Origin: Gryllotalpicola ginsengisoli DSM 22003
Lineage (GTDB): Bacteria > Actinomycetota > Actinomycetes > Actinomycetales > Microbacteriaceae
Length of the DNA stretch: 64,000 nt
Assembly (NCBI RefSeq): GCF_000419445.1
Contig: NZ_AULK01000001.1
Location: forward strand, 496,001 to 560,000
Direction of reading: 5' to 3'
The number at the start of each line of letters is the position of its first letter. Within the stretch, counting starts at the first letter, position 1. The notes under the pieces were generated by a model, which searched no databases, was not told the origin of the DNA, and worked only from the letters and a program-made list of their open reading frames with translations. The position numbers were made by a program, and so were the translations under genes. Shown here piece after piece: positions 19,896 to 26,842 of this stretch.

Positions 19896-20664
19896 CCCAG
19901 TGCCAGCTTCCCGTGGCGACGGAGACGATGACCGCCAGCGCCGCGATCGCGATGCCGATCGCGGCGGCCGCTGCATCGGGGCGGCCCAGCGTGGACGGGC
20001 GCGCCCAGCTGCGCGGGCCGGGGGCGCCGAAGCCGCGGGCCTCCATCGCGGTGGCGAGCTTGCTGCCGCGGCGGATCGCGAGCACCAGCAGCGCGAACAC
20101 GAGGCCCGCCCAGCGGCGCACCCGGCCGCGGTCGGCGACCCCGCGGGCCCGGCGCGCCAGCTCGAGCGCGCGCCAGTCGTCGAAGAACAGTCCGACCAGC
20201 CGCAGGGCGGCCAGCGCCCCGATCACGAAGCGGGCCGGCAGCCGCACGAGCTGGGCCAGCCCGTCGGCGAGCTCGGTGGGGTCGATGGTGAGGAACAGCA
20301 CCACGGAGGGCACCCCGATCGCGGCGATGCGCAGGGCGGTGGCCACGGCGAACGCGATCGAGCCGTCGGTGATCTCGACGACGCCCCAGTGCCACCAGAC
20401 CCGTCCCGCGGGGACGCCGTACAGGGTGGTCGTGATGCCGGCGAGCAGCGCGGCGACGCCGAGCGGCGCGAGCCGCGGCAGCACCGTGCGCCAGGGCAGC
20501 CGGGTCGCGGCGAGTACGGCCGTCTCGAGCACGGCGGCCACGGCGGCCGAGACCCAGTCGACGGTGGCGAGCAGGGTGAAGGCGACGAGCAGGGCGCAGC
20601 CCAGCTTGGTGACGGGGTTGACGCGGGCGAGGGCGCCGGTGCGCAGCGCGGGCAGCAGGCTCAT
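19885..20664 (-). CDS. ykoC: ECF transporter transmembrane (T) component, YkoC/CbiQ type
   Basis: This 259-residue membrane protein has about six hydrophobic segments and the EcfT coupling motifs near its C-terminus: ARRARGV and AMEARGFG, each with the Ala-Arg-Gly signature that docks onto the ATPases. It starts ALARVNPVTKLG, as CbiQ proteins do. ATG overlaps the ATPase stop (ATGA). With the S component and the fused ATPase it should form a complete ECF importer for a thiamin precursor, probably hydroxymethylpyrimidine, as for YkoEDC. Confidence 0.9.
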   Translation of the reverse strand: MSLLPALRTGALARVNPVTKLGCALLVAFTLLATVDWVSAAVAAVLETAVLAATRLPWRTVLPRLAPLGVAALLAGITTTLYGVPAGRVWWHWGVVEITDGSIAFAVATALRIAAIGVPSVVLFLTIDPTELADGLAQLVRLPARFVIGALAALRLVGLFFDDWRALELARRARGVADRGRVRRWAGLVFALLVLAIRRGSKLATAMEARGFGAPGPRSWARPSTLGRPDAAAAAIGIAIAALAVIVSVATGSWHWVVS

Positions 20665-22121
20665 CGGGCCGCCGCCTCTCGCGCGGCCAGCGGCCATTCG
20701 CGCGCGCCCAGCGCCCGCGCGAGTTCGGGGTCGTGGCTGACCGCGAGGATCGCGTCGCCGGCGTCGGCGAGCTCGCGCAGCAGCAGCACGAGCTCGGCCC
20801 AGGTGACCGCGTCCTGCCCGAAGGTCGGCTCGTCGAGCAGCAGCAGCTGCGGGCGGGTCGCGAGCGCGGTGCCGACCGTGAGCCGCCGCTTCTGCCCGCC
20901 CGAGAGGGTGTACGGGTTCGCGTCGGCGAGCGGGTCGAGCCGCAGGCGCGCGAGCAGCTCCTCCACGCGGGAAGCGACCTCCGCATCGGGCAGGCCGAGC
21001 GCACGCGGGCCGACCGCGAGTTCGCCGCGCACGGATGCCGCGAGCAGCTGGTGCTCCGGATTCTGGAACACGCTCCCGATCCGCGTCAGCAGCTGCCGCG
21101 ACGACCAGGCGATCGGCGCGGGTCCGGCGTCTCCGGCGAGTGCGGGCGCAGCAGCCACCTCGCCCCCGAGCGGGCGCAGCAGCCCCCCGAGGGTGAGGGC
21201 CGTGGTGCTCTTGCCCGACCCGTTCGGTCCGGTGACGACCACCGCCTCGCCCGCGCCGAGCGTGAGCGACAGCCCGGACGCCACCGGCGTGCGCCCGTGG
21301 CCCACGGCGAGCGCGTGCGCGGTCAGCAGCGGCGCGCCGACGGGGCGCTGCGACGGCTCGTCCAGCACGCGCCGCCCGGGCAGCCAGACGCCCGCGGCGG
21401 CCAGTTCGTCGGCGCGCTCCACCAGCACACGGGCCGGGTCGCCGTCGGCCTGCAGCTCACCGTCGCCGCCGAGCACGATGACGCGGGTGGCGAAGTCCTG
21501 CCACACCTCCACCCGGTGCTCGACCACCAGGACCGTAGCCCCGGTGTCGTCGGCCACCCGCTCCACCGCCTCGCGCACCTCCGCGACGCCGTGCGGGTCG
21601 AGGTTCGCGGTCGGCTCGTCGAGCAGCAGCAGCCCCGGCCGCATCGCGATCACCCCGGCCAGCGCCAGCCGCTGCTTCTGCCCGCCGGAGAGCTCGGCGC
21701 TGGAGCGGCGCAGCGGCACCGCGAGGCCGACCGCGTCGAGCGCGTCCTGCACCCGCCGCCACAGCTCGTCACGCGGCACGCCGAGGTTCTCCAGCCCGAA
21801 CGCGACGTCGTCGCCGACGCGCGCCAGCACCTGCTGCGCGTCCGGGTCCTGCAGCACGAGTCCGATCCGCCCGCGCTGCTCCTCGGGCCGGCGGCCGTCG
21901 ACGAGCAGCGCGCCGCGCTCCTCGCCCTCGTCCGCCCCGCCGAGCACGCCGGCGAGAGCGGCCAGCAGCGTCGACTTGCCCGAGCCGGAGGCGCCGAGCA
22001 GCAGCACCCGCTCGCCCGGCGCGATGTCGAGGTCGAGCTCGCGCACCGCCCACGCCCGGCGGCCGGCGTGCCGCCACCCCCAGCCGGCCGCGCGCACCCC
22101 GGCGGCCCGTGCGGCCGTCAC
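20661..22121 (-). CDS. ykoD: ECF transporter ATPase, two fused cassettes (YkoD-like)
   Basis: This 486-residue protein contains two ABC ATPase domains in one chain. The first has GASGSGKSTLLAA near residue 43, signature SAELSGGQKQRL and LLLLDEPTANLD. The second has GPNGSGKSTTAL near residue 300, TLSGGQKRRL and LLLLDEPTFGQD. This is the YkoD arrangement, replacing separate EcfA and EcfA' proteins. The GTG start follows the ykoE-like stop by 6 bp. It powers import together with the neighbouring YkoC- and YkoE-like proteins. Confidence 0.92.
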   Translation of the reverse strand: MTAARAAGVRAAGWGWRHAGRRAWAVRELDLDIAPGERVLLLGASGSGKSTLLAALAGVLGGADEGEERGALLVDGRRPEEQRGRIGLVLQDPDAQQVLARVGDDVAFGLENLGVPRDELWRRVQDALDAVGLAVPLRRSSAELSGGQKQRLALAGVIAMRPGLLLLDEPTANLDPHGVAEVREAVERVADDTGATVLVVEHRVEVWQDFATRVIVLGGDGELQADGDPARVLVERADELAAAGVWLPGRRVLDEPSQRPVGAPLLTAHALAVGHGRTPVASGLSLTLGAGEAVVVTGPNGSGKSTTALTLGGLLRPLGGEVAAAPALAGDAGPAPIAWSSRQLLTRIGSVFQNPEHQLLAASVRGELAVGPRALGLPDAEVASRVEELLARLRLDPLADANPYTLSGGQKRRLTVGTALATRPQLLLLDEPTFGQDAVTWAELVLLLRELADAGDAILAVSHDPELARALGAREWPLAAREAAAR

Positions 22122-22127
22122 CGGCGG

Positions 22128-22757
22128 CTAGGCCCGCGCCCGGGCTTCGCGGCCGGAGGCGAAGCGGCTGAGCGCCCCGGTCCTCGCCAAGGCCCGCACC
22201 AGCAGCCACGACCCGAGCCCGGCGATCACGGTTCCCGACAGCATCGTGGTCGCGGCGTAGAGCACGTCGAACAGCGGCTTCGCGCCGGGGTACCACACGG
22301 TCAGGTCGAGGATCGACTCGCCGATGCCGGCGCCGAGCCCGCCGAGCAGGGCGGCGCCGAGCCCCCAGCGCCGGTACAGCAGCAGCGCGAACAGCGCCTC
22401 GGCTCCGGCGCCCTGCACCAGGCCCGAGACGAGGGTCAGCGGCCCCCACACCGTGCCGAGCAGCGCCGAGACGCTCGCGGCCACGAGTTCGCCGAACAGC
22501 GCGGCGCCTGGCTTGCGCACCACCAGCCCCACGAGCACGCCGGCGAACAGCCACGGCCCGTTGATGATGCCCTGCAGGCCGGGCAGCGCGGCCTCGATGG
22601 GGGCGCCGACGGGGTTGGATACGAGATCCCACACCCAGAACACGACACCCGCCGCGACCGCCAGCACGGCGGCCACGATGATGTCGACGGGGCGCCAGCG
22701 CGGGTCCGGGGTGCGCCGCGCCGCGGCATCCGTCGTCGAAGAGATCGTTGCGTGCAC
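22128..22757 (-). CDS. ykoE: ECF transporter substrate-binding (S) component, YkoE-like
   Basis: This 209-residue integral membrane protein has about five helices. A VDIIVAAVLAVAAGVVFWVWD segment near residue 24 and a later GAGAEALFALLLYRRW segment match YkoE, the S component of the hydroxymethylpyrimidine/thiamin importer. The GTG at 22757 has GGAAGGA 8 nt upstream. It is the first gene after a TPP riboswitch, which strongly supports a thiamin-related substrate. Confidence 0.9.
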   Translation of the reverse strand: MHATISSTTDAAARRTPDPRWRPVDIIVAAVLAVAAGVVFWVWDLVSNPVGAPIEAALPGLQGIINGPWLFAGVLVGLVVRKPGAALFGELVAASVSALLGTVWGPLTLVSGLVQGAGAEALFALLLYRRWGLGAALLGGLGAGIGESILDLTVWYPGAKPLFDVLYAATTMLSGTVIAGLGSWLLVRALARTGALSRFASGREARARA

Positions 22758-22804
22758 TCGTCTTATCCTTCCGTCGTGGAACGAGGCACGGGAAAAGAGA
22801 ATGT

Positions 22805-22893
22805 CAGCCTCCCTGCGCCGGCATGACCCGGATCAGGTTCGACGGTCGAAGGTTGAGAACCTTCCTCTCAGCCCGGCTCACCGGACTCCCGTG
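22805..22893 (-). promoter_or_regulatory. TPP riboswitch (THI element)
   Basis: On the minus strand the conserved TPP-sensing core is clear: GGGAGTCCGG, then CCGGGCTGAGAGG, a variable stem AAGGTTCTC/GACC, and GAACCTGATCCGGG, TCATGCCGGCGCAGGGAGG. It sits about 12 nt after a TATAAT -10 element and 48 nt before the ykoE-like GTG. When TPP is plentiful it should switch off the importer genes; the exact expression platform is not obvious. Confidence 0.95.
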
Positions 22894-22904
22894 TACTGAG
22901 CCCG

Positions 22905-22914
22905 ATTATAGGCT
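22905..22914. promoter_or_regulatory. Overlapping divergent -10 elements: thi operon and small ORF
   Basis: On the minus strand a perfect TATAAT (22910-22905) drives the riboswitch transcript. On the plus strand TAGGCT (22909-22914) ends 7 nt before the GTG at 22922. The elements share two base pairs. Confidence 0.65.
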
Positions 22915-22921
22915 GGGCGGC

Positions 22922-23020
22922 GTGGCTCCGTTCGCCCCGGTCATCGCGCTGGTGATCGCCCTGCTGGTGCTGCTGCGCGTGCTCATCTGGCAGCAGCGCC
23001 GTCGGCGACGGCGACGCTGA
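22922..23020 (+). CDS. Single-helix small membrane protein, 32 aa
   Basis: A 32-residue ORF starting at GTG encodes one hydrophobic helix (APVIALVIALLVLLRVLIW) followed by QQ and seven arginines, so it would sit with its basic tail in the cytoplasm. TAGGCT 7 nt upstream has the geometry of the leaderless promoters in this window, and the gene is divergent from the thi operon. It is easily missed by gene finders. Function is unknown. Confidence 0.5.
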   Translation: MAPFAPVIALVIALLVLLRVLIWQQRRRRRRR

Positions 23021-23039
23021 CGACGGATGCCGCGGGCCG

Positions 23040-23372
23040 CTACTTCTTCGCGATCTTCAGCAGCCGCGCCAGCACCCGGCCCGTCACCCACACGAACGGG
23101 ATGCCGACGGCCAGCAGGCTGACCAGGTTCGGCTCGAAGCGCAAGCCCCGGATGTCGCGCACGTACGCGCCGATCGGCACGCTCGCCACGAACCCCCCGC
23201 CGCCGTCGCCCTCGCCGGTGTCCTTCGGGCCCTTGCCCTCGCCGGCGCCGAAGCTGTGCACGCTCAGTGCGACCGGGACGATGTGGACCCCGTTGAGCTC
23301 GGTCGGCTCGCCGTAGACGTTCTTCACTCCGATGCCCATGACGGTATCGGCCAATCTCTCCACAAGGCTCAT
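23040..23372 (-). CDS. GerW/YtfJ-family protein
   Basis: This 110-residue protein matches the GerW (YtfJ) family: N-terminal ADTVMGIGVKNVYGEP, the VHIVPVALSVHSFGAGEG stretch, a Gly-rich loop, VPIGAYVRDIRGLRF and a C-terminal hydrophobic segment. In Bacillus the homolog is a spore protein needed for germination, but actinobacterial members occur in non-sporulating species and their role is unknown. TAGCGT is 6 nt before the ATG. Confidence 0.8.
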   Translation of the reverse strand: MSLVERLADTVMGIGVKNVYGEPTELNGVHIVPVALSVHSFGAGEGKGPKDTGEGDGGGGFVASVPIGAYVRDIRGLRFEPNLVSLLAVGIPFVWVTGRVLARLLKIAKK

Positions 23373-23378
23373 GCCGTC

Positions 23379-23384
23379 ACGCTA
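23379..23384 (-). promoter_or_regulatory. -10 element TAGCGT of the GerW-like gene
   Basis: TAGCGT on the minus strand is 6 nt before the ATG at 23372; leaderless geometry. Confidence 0.55.
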
Positions 23385-23440
23385 CGCGTCGCGCCCGGTG
23401 CACACCAGGCCCGCTCCCAGGCGGGGGTCCGACGGTTCGG

Positions 23441-23446
23441 GATAAT
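23441..23446 (+). promoter_or_regulatory. -10 element GATAAT, leaderless
   Basis: GATAAT is 6 nt from the second of two tandem ATG codons (23450 and 23453), favouring 23453 as the start. Confidence 0.5.
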
Positions 23447-23452
23447 CAGATG

Positions 23453-24370
23453 ATGCCTGCGAGACGACGCGCCGCTTTCTCGGCCAACGCCTGCCTCGGT
23501 CTGGTGGCCCTCGCCGTCGGCGCCCTGCTGCTGTGGCACCGGGCGATCCCCGACGTCGAGGGGGTGATGGGGCTGCTCGAGTCGGTGCTGCCCTGGTTCG
23601 CCCTGGTGATCCTGTTCTTCGGCGTGCTGGCCGCCGTGCGGCGCTCGGCGTTCATCGGGGTCGGCGCGCTCGTGTCGGCGATCGTGTGGGCGGCGGTGTT
23701 CGTGCCGCAGCTGATGCCCGAGGAGAACTCGGGGCGCGCATCGGTCACCGTGATCAGCGAGAACCTCGACGCCGGCAACGGCGACCCGGCCGCCACCGTG
23801 CGCGCCATCGCCGACCGGCACCCCGACGTCATCGCCCTGCAGGAGCTGACCTCGGCCACGAGCCCCGTCGTCGTGAAGGCGCTCGAGGGGCGCTACCCGC
23901 ATCACGTGCTCGTCGGCACGGTCGGCGTGTGGAGCACCCTGCCGCTGACCGGCGAGCAGTCCCTGACCCTCGGGCTCGGCTGGAAGCGGGCGCTGCGCGT
24001 CGACGTGGTCACCCGCGCCGGCGTGGTGCGCCTCTACTCGCTGCACGCCGCCTCGCTGCGCCCGGGCGAATTCCGCCAGCGCGACGAGATGCTCGACAAT
24101 CTCGGCCGCACCCTGCGCGCCGACGACGCCAAGCGGCTGATCGCCCTCGGCGACTTCAACGCGGCCAGCACGGATCGCGCGTTCACGGAGCTGCTCAGCA
24201 CGGTGCACGAGCCGCACACGTCGTCGTTCGGCTTCGGCTTCACCTGGCCGGCCGCCCTGCCCGTGGCGCGCGTCGACCACGTGCTGGAGCGGGGTCTGAC
24301 CGTCGTCTCGAGCCGGGTGCTGCCGGCCAACGGCAGCGACCACCGCGGCATCGAGGTCGGGCTGCGCTGA
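23453..24370 (+). CDS. Membrane-anchored endonuclease/exonuclease/phosphatase-family protein
   Basis: About 305 residues. Three membrane helices occupy residues 5-95, then an endonuclease/exonuclease/phosphatase domain follows. Visible motifs are SENLDAGNG (Asn), DVIALQELTS (metal-binding Glu), LHAASLRPG, LGDFNAAS (Asp and Asn) and the final GSDHRGIEV (catalytic Asp-His). The catalytic domain would face outside the cell. The substrate could be a nucleic acid, a phospholipid or a phosphoinositide; nothing here decides. ATG 23450 is an alternative start. Confidence 0.82.
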   Translation: MPARRRAAFSANACLGLVALAVGALLLWHRAIPDVEGVMGLLESVLPWFALVILFFGVLAAVRRSAFIGVGALVSAIVWAAVFVPQLMPEENSGRASVTVISENLDAGNGDPAATVRAIADRHPDVIALQELTSATSPVVVKALEGRYPHHVLVGTVGVWSTLPLTGEQSLTLGLGWKRALRVDVVTRAGVVRLYSLHAASLRPGEFRQRDEMLDNLGRTLRADDAKRLIALGDFNAASTDRAFTELLSTVHEPHTSSFGFGFTWPAALPVARVDHVLERGLTVVSSRVLPANGSDHRGIEVGLR

Positions 24371-24378
24371 GGCCCGCC

Positions 24379-24395
24379 GGCGGGGAGCGCCCGCC
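24379..24395. terminator. Possible bidirectional terminator
   Basis: GGCGGG and CCCGCC form a short 6-bp stem with a 5-nt loop in the 35-bp spacer between two convergent genes. It is weak but well placed. Confidence 0.4.
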
Positions 24396-24405
24396 GCCCG
24401 GCGCC

Positions 24406-25656
24406 CTATCCGCGGTCGCGGTAGTGGTCGCTCTCGCCGACCTGCCGGGGCCTCGTGCCCAGCAGGGAGGCGGGGGCGACCACGCCGGGGCCGAACTTGG
24501 CGCTCACGTCGTCCACGGCGCGCTCCGCATCGCGCCAGTCCTCGTCCGGGTCCCAGAGCAGCGGGCTGCGCGCGTCCGGCTCCAGCTGCTCGACACGCAC
24601 CCCGATCAGCCGCACCCGGTCGCCGGGCCGCCACGCCTCGCCGAGCAGGCCGGCGACCTCCTCGTAGATCCGCTTGCCGACCGCCGTCGGTTCCCCGATG
24701 GTGCGGGAGCGCGAGATGGTGCGGAAGTCCGAATAGCGCAGCTTGAGCGAGATGGTGCGCCCCACGGCGCCCGCCGAGCGCAGCCGGTGCGCCGCCTGCT
24801 GCGACATGCGCAGCAGCTCGCGCCGCAGCGTCGAGGCATCCGTCACGTCGTGCTCGAAGGTCTGCTCGTGCCCGATCGACTTCTCGACCCGCTGCGTCTC
24901 GACGGGGCGCACGTCGATGCCGTTCGCCAGCTCCCACAGGCGCCGGCCGCCCGCGCCGAGCCGCCGCTCGAGCACCTCGACCGGGGTGGCGGCGAGATCG
25001 GCGACCGTGCGCAGCCCGAGATTCGCGAGGGTGGACTGCGTCGAGGGGCCGACGCCCCACAGGGCGCCGACGGGCAACGGATGCAGGAACCCGAGCGTCT
25101 CGGAGACCGGAACCACGAGCAGGCCGTCCGGCTTCGCCCGCCCCGAGGCGAGCTTGGCGACGAACTTCGTGCCCGCCACCCCGACCGAGCAGGGCAGCCC
25201 GGTCTCCTCCCGCACCCACTGCCGCACCCGCGCGGCCACCTGCGCCGGGCTGCCGAGCAGCTTCCGCGCTCCGGCGACGTCGAGGAACGCCTCGTCGATC
25301 GACACGGGTTCCACGAGCGGCGTGGCGCGCTGGAAGATCTGCATGACCTGCCTCGACAGCTCGGCGTAGCGCTCCATGCGCGGGCCGACGGTGATCGCGT
25401 CCGGGCACAGCCGCAGCGCCTGGGCCACCGGCATCGCCGAGCGCACGCCGAAGCGGCGCGCTTCATAGGACGCGCTGGAGACGACGGACCGGCCGGTGGC
25501 GTGCCCGACGATCAGCGGCTTGCCGGCGTACTCGGGGTGGTCGAGCACCTCGACGGAGGCGTAGAAGGCGTCCATGTCGACGTGCAGGATGTGCGCCCCG
25601 GTGTCGTCCACGGGCCCGGTGGTCACCTGCCGGTCGCTGCCGTCCGCCTTTCCCAC
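24406..25656 (-). CDS. dinB: DNA polymerase IV
   Basis: This 416-residue Y-family polymerase copies past damaged bases. The palm carries HVDMDAFYASVE near residue 25 (first metal aspartate) and VSIDEAFLDVAG near residue 120 (catalytic Asp-Glu). The helix-hairpin-helix region (VGALWGVGPSTQSTLANLG) and little-finger domain follow. No beta-clamp motif is obvious at the C-terminus. GTG 25656 is chosen because GACAAT lies 6 nt upstream and the longer reading would run into the divergent gene. Confidence 0.93.
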   Translation of the reverse strand: MGKADGSDRQVTTGPVDDTGAHILHVDMDAFYASVEVLDHPEYAGKPLIVGHATGRSVVSSASYEARRFGVRSAMPVAQALRLCPDAITVGPRMERYAELSRQVMQIFQRATPLVEPVSIDEAFLDVAGARKLLGSPAQVAARVRQWVREETGLPCSVGVAGTKFVAKLASGRAKPDGLLVVPVSETLGFLHPLPVGALWGVGPSTQSTLANLGLRTVADLAATPVEVLERRLGAGGRRLWELANGIDVRPVETQRVEKSIGHEQTFEHDVTDASTLRRELLRMSQQAAHRLRSAGAVGRTISLKLRYSDFRTISRSRTIGEPTAVGKRIYEEVAGLLGEAWRPGDRVRLIGVRVEQLEPDARSPLLWDPDEDWRDAERAVDDVSAKFGPGVVAPASLLGTRPRQVGESDHYRDRG

Positions 25657-25693
25657 TCCCCCATTGTCGCGGTTGCGCCGTGCCGCCGGTGGG

Positions 25694-25699
25694 TAGGTT
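25694..25699 (+). promoter_or_regulatory. -10 element TAGGTT of the aldo/keto reductase
   Basis: TAGGTT is 6 nt before the ATG at 25706; leaderless geometry, no Shine-Dalgarno sequence. Confidence 0.6.
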
Positions 25700-25705
25700 T
25701 GCAGC

Positions 25706-26710
25706 ATGGAATTCAGATACCTCGGCAACTCCGGCTTCAAGATCTCCGAGATCATCTACGGCAACTGGCTGACGCACGCCTCTCAGGTGGACAACGACAC
25801 CGCGACGAAGTGCATCCACGCCGCCCTCGACGCGGGCATCAGCTCCTTCGACACGGCGGACGCCTACGCGAACACGGCCGCCGAGGTCGTGCTCGGCGAC
25901 GCCCTCAAGGGGCAGCGCCGGGAGAGCCTGGAGATCTTCACCAAGGTGTACTGGCCGACCGGCCCGAAGGGCAAGAACGACACCGGCCTGTCCCGCAAGC
26001 ACATCATGGAGTCGATCGACGGCTCGCTCTCCCGGCTCGGCACCGACTACGTCGACCTCTACCAGGCGCACCGCTTCGACTACGAGACGCCGATCGAGGA
26101 GACGATGCAGGCCTTCGCCGACATCGTGCGCGCCGGCAAGGCGCTGTACATCGGCGTCAGCGAGTGGAACGCCGACCAGCTGCGCGCCGGGCACAAGCTG
26201 GCCAAGGAGCTCGGGTTCCAGCTCATCTCGAACCAGCCGCAGTACAACATGCTCTGGCGGGTCATCGAGCAGGAGGTCGTGCCGACCTCGCAGGAGCTCG
26301 GCATCTCGCAGATCGTCTTCTCCCCGATCGCGCAGGGCGTGCTCACCGGCAAGTACGTGCCGGGCCAGCCGCTGCCCGAGGGCAGCCGCGCGACCGACGA
26401 CAAGGGCGGGAAGGACATGATCGCCCGGTGGATGCGCGACGACATCCTCACCGCCGTGCAGGGGCTGAAGCCGATCGCCGACGAGCTGGGCATCACCCAG
26501 GCGCAGCTGGCCGTGGCGTGGGTGCTGCAGAACCCGAACGTGGCCGGCGCGATCGTCGGCGCGAGCCGCCCGGAGCAGATCGCCTCCAACGCGGCAGCGT
26601 CGGGCATCAAGCTCGACGCATCCGTGCTCGGCCGTATCGACGAACTGCTCGGCGGCGTGGCGGAGACCGACCCGACCCTCACGCAGTCGCCGGCGACGCG
26701 CGTCGCCTGA
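25706..26710 (+). CDS. Aldo/keto reductase
   Basis: This 334-residue TIM-barrel NADPH oxidoreductase begins MEFRYLGNSGFKISEI. The catalytic Asp and Tyr lie in FDTADAYANT (near residue 50), the Lys in IFTKVYW and the His in LYQAHRFDY. The C-terminal GAIVGASRPEQI binds the cofactor phosphate. It resembles the voltage-gated potassium channel beta-subunit/YghZ branch. The substrate is unknown. The -10 element TAGGTT fixes the start. A 16-bp palindrome overlaps its last codons. Confidence 0.9.
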   Translation: MEFRYLGNSGFKISEIIYGNWLTHASQVDNDTATKCIHAALDAGISSFDTADAYANTAAEVVLGDALKGQRRESLEIFTKVYWPTGPKGKNDTGLSRKHIMESIDGSLSRLGTDYVDLYQAHRFDYETPIEETMQAFADIVRAGKALYIGVSEWNADQLRAGHKLAKELGFQLISNQPQYNMLWRVIEQEVVPTSQELGISQIVFSPIAQGVLTGKYVPGQPLPEGSRATDDKGGKDMIARWMRDDILTAVQGLKPIADELGITQAQLAVAWVLQNPNVAGAIVGASRPEQIASNAAASGIKLDASVLGRIDELLGGVAETDPTLTQSPATRVA

Positions 26711-26765
26711 CCGGGGCGCCGGCAGCGATAGTGAGGCCGACTTAGGGATATCCCGTCTGATCGGG

Positions 26766-26771
26766 TACGAT
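26766..26771 (+). promoter_or_regulatory. -10 element TACGAT upstream of the MinD-like gene
   Basis: TACGAT lies about 70 bp before the ATG at 26843, which unlike most genes here has a leader and a Shine-Dalgarno sequence (GGAGGG). No good -35 is visible. Confidence 0.4.
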
Positions 26772-26842
26772 CGACCCCCGTTAGGGGCACAGGGCCGCGA
26801 CCCCCGTTCCGCCTGTGCCCGAGCCGAAGCGGAGGGAACCCG

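Noticed and set aside
26692-26707. Perfect 16-bp palindrome GGCGACGCGCGTCGCC at the end of the aldo/keto reductase as a terminator
   Set aside because: It has no loop and lies inside the last codons; it could equally be chance in GC-rich coding DNA.
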